Shown here: positions 14,096 through 21,768 of the stretch, in pieces
Position numbering within the stretch: the stretch's first letter is position 1
Layout of the letters: every line of letters starts with the position of its first letter
From: Polyangiaceae bacterium
GTDB taxonomy: Bacteria; Myxococcota; Polyangia; Polyangiales; Polyangiaceae
Assembly (NCBI GenBank): GCA_025936205.1
Contig: JAICTU010000089.1
Span: 1-22,940 of the forward strand
Direction: 5' to 3'
DNA: 22,940 nt
The notes under the pieces: generated by a model
What the model was told of the DNA's origin: nothing
Databases searched by the model: none
The model's input: only the letters and a program-made list of their open reading frames with translations
Translations under genes and position numbers: made by a program

Positions 14096-16003
14096 TCAGC
14101 GTCGAAGCGCCTGAAGCGAGGCGTCGCAGACGGCAGGATCCGGCTGATTTTCCAGCGGCGTCGAGAGCACGCAAAGGCTCGCGACATAGAGTTGCGTGAA
14201 GTCGTCGCGATCAATGGTGCCACGTCGCAACACGGTCAACCTGGGGTCTAACAGATTGAGGTTGGCTTCCAGGTCGTCCGGCGCCAAGCCGAGATCGCCT
14301 GCAGCATCCGCCAGCGACATGTCCGCGTCGAAGCGCAAGAACACGGCAGAGACAGGGTCACCGCCCTGGATCGGCAGGTCCGCGCGCTGCAGCGCGCGCT
14401 GGAAGAAAGTGGCGCTGTCGTCCTGGACCTGTCGTGCGAAGGCCTGTGGCGAGACGTAGATCTCCCGCAACTGCTCCACCTCGTCGCGATTCAAGCCAAT
14501 TTGGCGGGCGTTTTTCAGGGCTATATCCGCCACCTCGTCGACCACGGGGATGAAGCCCGTCGCGTGGCAATTCGAACAAGACACGGAGGTGATGGCGCGG
14601 AAATTGTTCTGGTTGGTGTCGAGCAGGATGTCCGAATCCTCCACGATGTTGTCGTCCTCATTCGCAATGATGAACCCCAGCATGCCGTTCGGCAGAGTGA
14701 AGATGGCCTCCGTGCCGCCGGGCGAGAAGCCGAAGGGATCCTCGAAAATGCTTTCGTTCGCATTGTTCTCGAAGTCGAAGCTCTGCCACAGCACACCGTT
14801 GCGCACCTGCAGATCGTGGCGCTCGACCACGCGGTCCTGTCTCGAGATCCGCGAGCGAGTCGTTCCTGCACGGATGGCGTCCCCATCCTCGATGTCTTGC
14901 GCGACGTCGATTCCCAGCTGGTCCTGGATGAAGTCACCGAGCGGGCGGTCGACGTCCACGCCGATGATCGCGTAGTAGAGATTGCCGATCACGGCCACGT
15001 CCGTCATCTGGTCAGAGAACATCACGGGGAACGCGGTCTCGGCGTCCTCTTTTACGTCGTCTGCGTCGTCGCCGAAGAACTCGACCGCGTAGGGATTGCT
15101 GGCGGCAATGGCTTCCCACACATCGTCAAAGTTCCTGCCGTTGACCCGGATAGTTCGGTCCCAATCGAAGTCTCGCAGGTCCACTCGGTAGATGACCTGA
15201 TTGCCATCGACCGGCTCCGGCTGCCCGACAGCGGCACGGATCGAGAGCATATTCAGCATCTTGGTCAGGCCCTGCCGGTCCCGATCCAGCGCCTTGTCCG
15301 GGCACACGCCGGCGATCATGCGGTTGCTGAGCGAGATGTAGCGAAGGAACGGCCTGTCCTTCTTGTCAGCGCGCGCGAGGTCACGGTCGATCGCCTGAAA
15401 GAGGTCATCGAAATCGATGACCTGGCCCCTGGCCGCGCAGCTGCCCGCGGACACGTACTGGGGCCAGAAGCGTGGGTTGTCGATGTACTGGGCCACGATG
15501 TCGATATCGGCGCCGGTGACGGGCGGCAGCCCCGAGCCCGCCGGCGGCATTTCGCCGCGGACCATGCGCTGGATGACGCGCGAATCGGCGCTGTTCAACG
15601 GCACGATCTTGCCCGTCTCGACCAATCGCTCGATGTCTTCGATGTAATTCATGCCCGCTTGCGCCTGCTGCTCCGTGAGCGCGGGCCCGTGGCATTGCCC
15701 GCAATTACTGGCGAGCACGTTCTCCGCGGCCGCGCGGGCCAGGGCCGCCGCATCGGCGCGCGGCGGTGCGGGCGGCGCCTTCATCCCGCCGGGGTCGACA
15801 GCAGGAGCAGGACGGCACTCCGCGAGAAGCGGATTGTCGTCGCACGTCTCGCGGCGCACGGGAGCGACGTCGGTGGGTGCACGGGCGAGCTCATCGGTCT
15901 GCGAGGAAGAATTGCCACTGTCGTCTGCTCCGCAAGCAGTGAAGAGCACCATGGCGGCGAGCCCGACGCCAGCGGTCCTGAAGGATGGTTTGTCTTGGAT
16001 CAT
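14096..16003 (-). CDS. Di-haem cytochrome c-type lipoprotein
   Basis: The start at 16003 gives 635 residues. It has a GGAGG Shine-Dalgarno five nt upstream and leads straight into a signal peptide (MIQDKPSFRTAGVGLAAMVL). The lipobox-like FTAC places the lipidated Cys at residue 24. The frame is open upstream to 16276, but that part is rejected as leader. The first haem motif CGQCH is at residues 101-105, within a domain resembling a class I cytochrome c; MVRGEMPPAGS (147-157) supplies the likely axial Met and the typical MPP. The second, CSNCH, is at 476-480 near the C-terminal third. The long middle part (200-470) is not recognised. It probably carries electrons at the outer membrane or periplasm. 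It has no visible relationship to the mono-haem lipoprotein at 922-3186 beyond haem and lipid anchoring. No oxidoreductase partner is adjacent. Confidence 0.87.
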   Translation of the reverse strand: MIQDKPSFRTAGVGLAAMVLFTACGADDSGNSSSQTDELARAPTDVAPVRRETCDDNPLLAECRPAPAVDPGGMKAPPAPPRADAAALARAAAENVLASNCGQCHGPALTEQQAQAGMNYIEDIERLVETGKIVPLNSADSRVIQRMVRGEMPPAGSGLPPVTGADIDIVAQYIDNPRFWPQYVSAGSCAARGQVIDFDDLFQAIDRDLARADKKDRPFLRYISLSNRMIAGVCPDKALDRDRQGLTKMLNMLSIRAAVGQPEPVDGNQVIYRVDLRDFDWDRTIRVNGRNFDDVWEAIAASNPYAVEFFGDDADDVKEDAETAFPVMFSDQMTDVAVIGNLYYAIIGVDVDRPLGDFIQDQLGIDVAQDIEDGDAIRAGTTRSRISRQDRVVERHDLQVRNGVLWQSFDFENNANESIFEDPFGFSPGGTEAIFTLPNGMLGFIIANEDDNIVEDSDILLDTNQNNFRAITSVSCSNCHATGFIPVVDEVADIALKNARQIGLNRDEVEQLREIYVSPQAFARQVQDDSATFFQRALQRADLPIQGGDPVSAVFLRFDADMSLADAAGDLGLAPDDLEANLNLLDPRLTVLRRGTIDRDDFTQLYVASLCVLSTPLENQPDPAVCDASLQALRR

Positions 16004-16527
16004 GAGGTCCTCCGGTCTCGTTTTCTGAAAGCAAGCAAAAGACGGCACAGCGGGCCTGGTACAGACGAGGAGCACGAGTGAGCGCTCGGCTCTCGTCTCG
16101 ATGTGGAGCAACTTTCCAGGCTCGCTGAGCCGAAGGCTCTGGCGGCGGCTGCCGGGATTCAGCGCGAACGCGCTGCGCATCCGATGGCCGTCACCGCGGC
16201 CTCGAGTTGCGTATTTGCAAGCCGTATGCCGCACGGCTCCACGAGCCGCGCAGCTGTCAGCGCGAGCGCGCCGCATCGGTCCCAGGCACGATTTGGAGGC
16301 GGCAGCACAACGGCCGACGCATCCGAAGGCGCCCCGACGGCTGAGTAAGCTTGACCCAGCTGGATCGATCTTACCCAGCGCGCGGTGCTCTCCAGAGCCG
16401 CGTCGAGGCCCGAGCTTCTCGTCCGTTCAAGGCCCGGTGCCCAGCCGCTGGGCGACGCTCGCGTCCGGGTCGACAAGCTCAGAAAAACAGGGCTTCCCGG
16501 ACGGTCTACCTTGGCGAGAGCCCCGCT
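16004..16527. other. Gene-free stretch
   Basis: About 520 bp upstream of the di-haem lipoprotein. Several frames are open by GC bias, but none shows a ribosome-binding site, domain motif or signal peptide. The first 50 bp should hold the lipoprotein promoter. The rest may be decayed coding DNA, given the remnant next to it; I cannot show this. Confidence 0.4.
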
Positions 16528-16827
16528 TCATCCTGGCGGATGTGCTGGCTTGGCTGCCGCGAGCTCAGCAGCAAGCTCAATCCGCGCACATGCAGGGCCC
16601 AGACGGTCGACCGTCAGCGAACGGGAGTCGAAGCTCCCCGCGGGCTTGGTCTCGAAGGTGGGCGAAGGGCAGAGCACGTCGCCGTTGAACGCTTCACCCG
16701 AGCACTCGCACTTGCCCCGCGCCGCGTCCGGGCTGCTCTCCGTGACCGTGCCGCAGCTGGGCGCCGCGCGCCAATCCGCTGCGAGCCCCCTGCTCCGTTC
16801 CGCGGACCGTGGTAAGAGTGGCAGCAT
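16528..16827 (-). pseudogene. Internally deleted copy of the Cys-rich lipoprotein gene at 17515-18165
   Basis: In this frame residues KCECSGEAFNGDVLCPSPTFET match DCACSGEGFTGDVLCASPIFET of the intact gene. The DNA similarity is directly visible between about 16617-16713 and 17556-17655. An exact 18-base match CGCAGCTGGGCGCCGCGC occurs at 16752-16769 and 17832-17849. The two matching blocks are about 180 nt apart in the intact gene but only about 40 nt apart here, so roughly 48 codons, including the CSDGK...YF core, are missing. No signal peptide remains: the nearest start (ATG 16825-16827) gives 99 residues and overlaps the ATG of the plus-strand gene (shared CATG). The C-terminal end runs on for about 20 residues past the paralog's stop. 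It is most likely a decayed duplicate; a functional short form is not excluded. Confidence 0.65.
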
Positions 16828-17359
16828 GGGGATAATAGGACTTTCATCTGCGTTGGCGCTGCTGGCGGATGCCGGGTTCGAGTGCGGCGCTCGCTCGAAG
16901 CAGAGCCTGCTCGTGGGTCTGCTCGTCCTTTCTGCCTGCCGCGAAGACAAGCCTGACGGGCTCTGCACCGAGGCAGACGCCGGCTTCCAGAGTGCCGCGA
17001 TACCGCTGACGGAGACCGATAGCACTGGTAAGCCGTGGCCCTCCTACAGCGAAGACCTCGAAGCTGCTCGAGCGAACTGCTCTGAGTACCGGGTAAGCAT
17101 TGCCACTTGCAGCAACGGCAAGCGCTATATCGCGCGCGACGGCGGACTCTCGGGCGGCACGACCTACTTCCTCGGCGAGCGCCTGGTTGGGTTCAGCGAC
17201 TGGGGTGATCTCATCCAATGTGAGTGCGAACCGGGCCACGCCCCAGTGTGCACGGCGGGAGCGGCAGCTGGCGACGTATCGTGCCCTGATCCGAGCGAGA
17301 CGATGCTTTGCGGGCCATATGTCGACGTTGACGCTGGGCTGTCCGCGTTGCGTCCATAG
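16826..17359 (+). CDS. Small Cys-rich lipoprotein, family member A (unknown function)
   Basis: The product is 177 residues from ATG 16826. A hydrophobic segment LLVGLLVLSAC with a canonical lipobox puts the lipidated Cys at residue 38. That is a long signal peptide, so a later start (for example TTG 16853) may be used. The mature part is Cys-rich and has a core CSNGKRYIARDGGLSGGTTYF (about residues 95-115), then LVG, then DLIQCEC (128-134). The minus-strand gene at 17515-18165 carries the same core with one gap: CSDGK, GG, YF, VG, D-x-I, CxC. Cysteine number and export suggest a disulfide-stabilised surface domain. No known fold is recognised. It is convergent to its relative, with 155 nt between their stops; a 12-bp palindrome GGTCCATGGACC lies there (17369-17380). 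Confidence 0.68.
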   Translation: MGIIGLSSALALLADAGFECGARSKQSLLVGLLVLSACREDKPDGLCTEADAGFQSAAIPLTETDSTGKPWPSYSEDLEAARANCSEYRVSIATCSNGKRYIARDGGLSGGTTYFLGERLVGFSDWGDLIQCECEPGHAPVCTAGAAAGDVSCPDPSETMLCGPYVDVDAGLSALRP

Positions 17360-17514
17360 CTGACTCCAGGTCCATGGACCGAGCCAGCTCACGAAAAACA
17401 TGCTGCAATACGTGCTCCCTTTTGATGATCTTCCATCCGACCAAGCCCGTAAATGTCCGCCGAGACCGCCATCACGATACGAAGGAGCTCGAACGAGTGC
17501 GGCCCCGTCAGGGC

Positions 17515-18165
17515 TCAATCAGCGCAAAGGCAAGGCGCTGCGCGGTGGCCATCCGCAAACGGGAATCGGAGCTCACCCTCGGGTGGCGCAGTTTCGAAGA
17601 TTGGAGAGGCGCACAGGACGTCGCCGGTGAAGCCCTCGCCTGAGCAAGCGCAATCCGTGATGATGTCGATGTACGTGGCCCTCCCCACCTGCGCGCCGCC
17701 TCGAAAGTAAACGATCTCCCCGCCGAACGTGCCGAGCGTGGCCTGAAATGTTTTGCCGTCTGAACATTCGCCGTCTGACATGAATTCGCTGCCCAGAAAA
17801 AGCGGACTTCGCAGGCTTGAATCTGGCATCTCGCAGCTGGGCGCCGCGCATGCTGCCGGCTCATTTCCGGGCTTGGGAATGGGTACAGTGGCGCAGTGCG
17901 GAATTGCTCCAGGAAGGCAACCCCGGCAGCGAAGGACGTACAATCCCTGGTTGAATCTCTCTTCGCCGAGACAGGCCTCAGCGGCGGCGGCGGGCTCGCT
18001 CACCTCGCGAGCTGCAACTGTCGTCTCTACGCTGGGCTCAGCGGGCATGGCCGTTGCGGAGCTGCTGTCGGTGTCTGCGTGCTCCACCAATTCCTGCGTG
18101 GCATCGCGCCCGCGCTCACCACAGGCCAGCGCCATCAACAGAAGAGCCCCAACTCCGCATCGCAT
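17515..18165 (-). CDS. Small Cys-rich lipoprotein, family member B (unknown function)
   Basis: The 216-residue product has a signal peptide MRCGVGALLLMALAC with the likely lipidated Cys at residue 15. An Ala/Glu/Thr/Ser-rich spacer spans about 20-62, followed by a Cys-rich mature domain. The core shared with the gene at 16826-17359 is CSDGK (134-138), GGEIVYF (148-154), QVG (159-161) and DCAC (171-174). After it comes the segment CSGEGFTGDVLCASPIFET, of which a decayed copy survives at 16528-16827. GGGGA before the ATG at 18165 fits the start. No enzyme motif is visible. Two or three copies of this family in 1.6 kb point to local duplication. Function unknown; outer-membrane or surface location is inferred from the lipobox. 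Confidence 0.75.
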   Translation of the reverse strand: MRCGVGALLLMALACGERGRDATQELVEHADTDSSSATAMPAEPSVETTVAAREVSEPAAAAEACLGEERFNQGLYVLRCRGCLPGAIPHCATVPIPKPGNEPAACAAPSCEMPDSSLRSPLFLGSEFMSDGECSDGKTFQATLGTFGGEIVYFRGGAQVGRATYIDIITDCACSGEGFTGDVLCASPIFETAPPEGELRFPFADGHRAAPCLCAD

Positions 18166-18482
18166 CTGCGTCCCCTAGCACGATCGGTGCGCGCGTCCTG
18201 GGCGAGATTCAGCAAGTATCTGCTGCGATACGCTGAGCGTCGTCTACTCACGCCGGAGCGTTCGCGTCTCAACCCTGCGAAAGCGTTCGCGCTCGTTCGG
18301 AATAGGCATCGCAGCCAAGGCACGCAGTGGAATCCGCTCCAAATACGCGCCCTTTGCGCAGTGTCGATCAGGTGAACGAGTTTACACGCGACTCAACGAG
18401 CGGGGGGTCCGTCGAGTTGCGTGCTGAGCGCAGGCGCCTGCCGAGCTGGACTCGACGCGACATCGCATGGAGAGTGGCGAGC
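18166..18482. promoter_or_regulatory. Divergent intergenic region between two lipoprotein genes
   Basis: These 317 bp lie between starts at 18165 (-) and 18483 (+). No coding frame is supported by motif or ribosome-binding site. It is less GC-rich than average in 18205-18400 and probably carries both promoters; none is clear enough to mark. Confidence 0.4.
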
Positions 18483-18860
18483 ATGAAGCGATCGATCGTG
18501 GTGGGCGCGGCGCTGCTCTCGCTCTCCGCGCAGGGCTGTAGCCGGGTGCTGGCTTGTATCGATTGCGACTACTGGGGCCCGGTGCCTGACGCGGGCAGCG
18601 TCGACCGCATTCGGAAAGTCATCGAGGAGCCGCCATGCGAGCTTGGCGCCAATCGTTGCCTGGGCGTAGAGCTCCAGCGCTGCGAGGCTGATGGTTGGGA
18701 ATGGCTTCGGGTCTGCGCATCGGTTGAGCTCTGCGACGCGGATCTCGGGAGCTGCACGGTTCCGCCCGAGGCCGATGCCGGCGAGGTTACGACGGCCGCG
18801 GATTCGGGCCCTGAACTCGACGCCGGGCAGCCAAACGTCGGTCCAGATGCGGCGCTCTGA
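18483..18860 (+). CDS. Small Cys-rich lipoprotein of myxobacterial type
   Basis: From ATG 18483 the product is 125 residues. The signal peptide MKRSIVVGAALLSLSAQGC places a lipidated Cys at residue 19, which decides the start; the open frame extends back to 18327 without features. The mature part has about ten cysteines, arranged as CELGANRCLGVELQRC...GWEWLRVCASVELCDADLGSC. This C-x-G-x-x-RC-x-G-x-x-LxxC...W...C...LC...C pattern recurs in Myxococcota lipoproteins. The tail is Asp/Ala/Gly-rich (DADAGEV-like, DSGPELDAGQPNVG), as in many surface-anchored myxobacterial proteins. No sequence relation to the two Cys-rich lipoproteins on its left is visible. Function unknown. Confidence 0.78.
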   Translation: MKRSIVVGAALLSLSAQGCSRVLACIDCDYWGPVPDAGSVDRIRKVIEEPPCELGANRCLGVELQRCEADGWEWLRVCASVELCDADLGSCTVPPEADAGEVTTAADSGPELDAGQPNVGPDAAL

Positions 18861-19054
18861 CGGATGCTGGCGCCGGGGAGTAGGTCGAGCCCGTGCAGCG
18901 CGAGCACCCGCGCCGCCCGGACGTTGACCTGAACTGCGCGAGCGCTGCGCCTTGGTGTCGAGGCCTGGAATGCCGAGGCCGACGAGTTCCGTGCGGTGCA
19001 CGAGCTGAAACGCCGTGGCGACGCTGGCGGAGGAGATTCGTCAGTGGTTCTGAG

Positions 19055-19127
19055 TGGGCGGGACAGGACTCGAACCTGCGACATCCGGCTTGTAAGGCCA
19101 GCGCTCTACCGACTGAGCTACCCGCCC
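19055..19127 (-). tRNA. tRNA-Val (anticodon UAC)
   Basis: The minus strand gives a 73-nt cloverleaf. Acceptor stem GGGCGGG/CCCGCCC pairs 19121-19127 with 19056-19062, with discriminator A at 19055. The D-arm is GCTCAGTCGGTAGAGC. The anticodon stem CTGGC/GCCGG has one G-U pair and loop CTTACAA (anticodon TAC, 19092-19094). The T-arm is GCAGGTTCGAGTCCTGT. CCA is not encoded. Confidence 0.95.
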
Positions 19128-19227
19128 GATAGGGCAAAGCGGTTTTGCACCGCCCGACGCGGGTGGCAAGCCCGATTCCGCCGGACTACCGCAATCGGCG
19201 CCGCGAACCCCGCCGCAGGCTGCAGGC

Positions 19228-21756
19228 TTACTGGATCTCGCCGGGGCGGTCTTCGTCGCTGCCGGGCGCGCCGCCCGGGAGCAGCTCGCCGCCGCTGCCG
19301 GCGCCGCCCGGGCGCACGGAACCGCCGTCGCCGTTGCGCTCCCAGAGCTCGCCGTTGCGGTACTCGAGGAACAGGCGGCGCTCGCCGAAGTACTTGCGCG
19401 GGTCGTCGATCACGAGGGCGTGGCGGAGCACGTCGTCCATGTGATCGACCAGGATCACGCGCAGGGACTTGAGCACGCGGCGCGGGATCTCGCGCAGATC
19501 CTTGCGGTTGGCCTTGGGCAGGAGCACCGTCGTCAGGCCGCCGCGTTCGGCCGCGAGCAGCTTCTCCTTCACGCCGCCGATCGGCATCACGCGGCCACGC
19601 AGGGTGACCTCGCCCGTCATGCACAGGTCGTGGCGGACCGGGATGCGCGTGAGCGCGCTGGTCACCGCGGTGGCCATGGTCACGCCCGCGCTCGGCCCGT
19701 CTTTGCGCACGAAGTCCGGGAAGTGCACGTGGATGTCGAGCTTCTGGTGGAAGTCGGTCTCCAGCTGCAGCACGCCCGCGCGCGAACGCACGTAGCTGAT
19801 CGCGGCATAACCGCTCTCGGACATGCCCTGCTCGAGCAGACCCGTGATCTTGAGCTTGCCGCGCCCCGGCACGACCGACACCTCGCAATCGAGAATGTCG
19901 CCGCCGTAGTCCGACACGGACAGGCCGTGGACGAGCCCGATCTCGGCTTGCCCCTCGGGCTTGTCCAGCCGGTAGCGCGGCACGCCCAGGTACTTGGGCA
20001 CATCGCCGGCGCCGATGTCGAAGCTCTTCTTCGACTTGTCCTTCACCACCTCGAGCGCGACCTTGCGGCAGATGCCGCCCAGCTCGCGCTCCAGCGAGCG
20101 CACGCCCGACTCCTTCGTGTAGTGGTGAATCACCGTGCGCACGGCGTTGTCGCCCAGCGCGATGTCCACCTCGTCGAGACCGCACTCCTGCTTCTGGCGC
20201 GGGATCAGGTAGCGCTGCGCGATGTTCAGCTTCTCGAACTCCGTGTAACCGCTGAGCTGGATGATCTCCATGCGGTCCTGCAGCGGGATCGGGATCGAGC
20301 CCAGGTTGTTCGCCGTGGTGACGAACATCACGTCGCTCAGGTCGTAGTCGAGATCGAGGTAGTGATCGTTGAAGCTGTGGTTCTGCTCCGGGTCGAGCAC
20401 CTCGAGCAGCGCGGAGGCCGGGTCACCCCGGAAGTCCGTGCTCATCTTGTCGATCTCGTCGAGCAAGAAGATCGGGTTGTTCGAGCCCACCCGCTTCAGG
20501 TTCTGGATGATCTTGCCGGGGAGCGCGCCGATGTACGTGCGCCGGTGGCCGCGGATCTCCGCTTCGTCGCGCACGCCGCCCAGCGAGATGCGCACGAACT
20601 TGCGCCCCGTGGCGCGCGCAATGCTGCGCGTGATGCTCGTCTTGCCCACGCCGGGCGGACCCACGAAGCACAGGATCGGGCCCTTCAGCTTCTTGGTCAG
20701 AGCCTGCACCGCGAGGTACTCGACGATGCGCTCCTTGCACTTCTTCAGGCCGTGGTGGTCCTGGTCGAGGATCTTGATCGCCTCCTCGATGTCGGTGCGC
20801 TCCTCGGTCTTCTCGTACCAGGGCAGCGCCAGCACCCAGTCCACGTAGTTGCGCACCACCGTGGCCTCCGCAGAGGTGGGGTGCATCATGCGCAGCTTCT
20901 TGACCTCGCGCTCGACCTTGGTGCGCGCTTCCTCGCTGAGCTTCTTGGCGCGCAGACGCTCTTCCAGCTCCTGCAGCTCGTTCTTGAACTCGTCGCGCTC
21001 ACCGCCACCCAGTTCCTTCTGGATGGCCTGCATCTGCTCGTTGAGGTAGTACTCCTTCTGCGTCTTCTCCATCTGCTTCTTGACGCGGGAGCGGATCTTC
21101 CTCTCGAGCTGCAGGATCTCGATCTCGCCCTGCATCAGCTCGAACAGGCGCTGGAGGCGCTGCTTGGCGTCCGCCATCTCGAGCAAGCCCTGGCGATCGA
21201 CGAGCTTGATGGTCGGCAGGTGCGCCGCGATGGTGTCGCTGAGCTTCGAGATGTCGTCGATGCTCTGGACGCTCATCAAGACGTCGGGCTGCACCTTCTT
21301 GTTCAGCTTGACGTACACCTCGAAGGTGCTCTGCAAGCTGCGCACGAGCGCCTCCACCTCGGCGTCATCGGTGTTCTCGTCGGCGAACTCCTCGACCTCG
21401 ACCAGGAAGTAGTCGCGCGTCTCGTGGAAGCGCTTCACCCGAGCGCGCTTACGGCCCTCGACCAGCACCTTCACAGTGCCGTCTGCCAGCCGCAGCAGCT
21501 GCACGATCACGCCGATCGTGCCGCTGAGGTAGATGTCCTCGGGCGTGGGATCGTTGGTCTTGGCGTTTTTCTGGGCGGCGAGAAAGATCTCCTTGTCTCG
21601 CCCCATCGCCTCTTCGAGCGCAGCGATGCTCTTCTCCCGGCCGACAAACAGCCGGGAGGACATGTGTGGGAAAACGATGATGTCGCGCAGCGGCAACGCC
21701 GGCAGCGTTCGGCGGGTTGTCACGTCTGGTTTGCCGCTGTCTTGTTTGAAGAACAT
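19228..21756 (-). CDS. lon: Lon ATP-dependent protease, complete
   Basis: The 842-residue product is a full-length LonA. The N-terminal substrate-binding domain begins at [15 protein letters not shown] (18-32), and a coiled-coil linker spans about 200-290. The AAA+ module has Walker A GPPGVGKT (366-373) and Walker B IFLLDEID (429-436). The S16 protease domain holds catalytic Ser689 (RKDGPSAG) and Lys730 (IGGVKEK), close to E. coli Ser679/Lys722. The protease-domain opening reads [14 protein letters not shown] instead of the usual TGLAWTxxGGxxL, a modest divergence. A Gly/Pro/Asp-rich tail of about 50 residues (790-842) is extra and probably disordered. It lies 12 nt downstream of clpX on the same strand, the common bacterial clpX-lon order, and is surely co-transcribed. 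Confidence 0.97.
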   Translation of the reverse strand: MFFKQDSGKPDVTTRRTLPALPLRDIIVFPHMSSRLFVGREKSIAALEEAMGRDKEIFLAAQKNAKTNDPTPEDIYLSGTIGVIVQLLRLADGTVKVLVEGRKRARVKRFHETRDYFLVEVEEFADENTDDAEVEALVRSLQSTFEVYVKLNKKVQPDVLMSVQSIDDISKLSDTIAAHLPTIKLVDRQGLLEMADAKQRLQRLFELMQGEIEILQLERKIRSRVKKQMEKTQKEYYLNEQMQAIQKELGGGERDEFKNELQELEERLRAKKLSEEARTKVEREVKKLRMMHPTSAEATVVRNYVDWVLALPWYEKTEERTDIEEAIKILDQDHHGLKKCKERIVEYLAVQALTKKLKGPILCFVGPPGVGKTSITRSIARATGRKFVRISLGGVRDEAEIRGHRRTYIGALPGKIIQNLKRVGSNNPIFLLDEIDKMSTDFRGDPASALLEVLDPEQNHSFNDHYLDLDYDLSDVMFVTTANNLGSIPIPLQDRMEIIQLSGYTEFEKLNIAQRYLIPRQKQECGLDEVDIALGDNAVRTVIHHYTKESGVRSLERELGGICRKVALEVVKDKSKKSFDIGAGDVPKYLGVPRYRLDKPEGQAEIGLVHGLSVSDYGGDILDCEVSVVPGRGKLKITGLLEQGMSESGYAAISYVRSRAGVLQLETDFHQKLDIHVHFPDFVRKDGPSAGVTMATAVTSALTRIPVRHDLCMTGEVTLRGRVMPIGGVKEKLLAAERGGLTTVLLPKANRKDLREIPRRVLKSLRVILVDHMDDVLRHALVIDDPRKYFGERRLFLEYRNGELWERNGDGGSVRPGGAGSGGELLPGGAPGSDEDRPGEIQ

Positions 21757-21768
21757 TTCCGGTGCCCT

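Noticed and set aside
16004..16276. Upstream extension of the di-haem lipoprotein (91 residues)
   Set aside because: The ATG at 16003 has GGAGG at ideal distance and begins a signal peptide; the extension would bury it.
16159..16476. 105-codon minus-strand frame in the gene-free stretch
   Set aside because: No ribosome-binding site, signal peptide or recognisable motif; composition typical of a random GC-rich frame.
18861..19054. Possible short coding remnant before tRNA-Val
   Set aside because: Plus frame is open but has no start with ribosome-binding site and no motif I can name.
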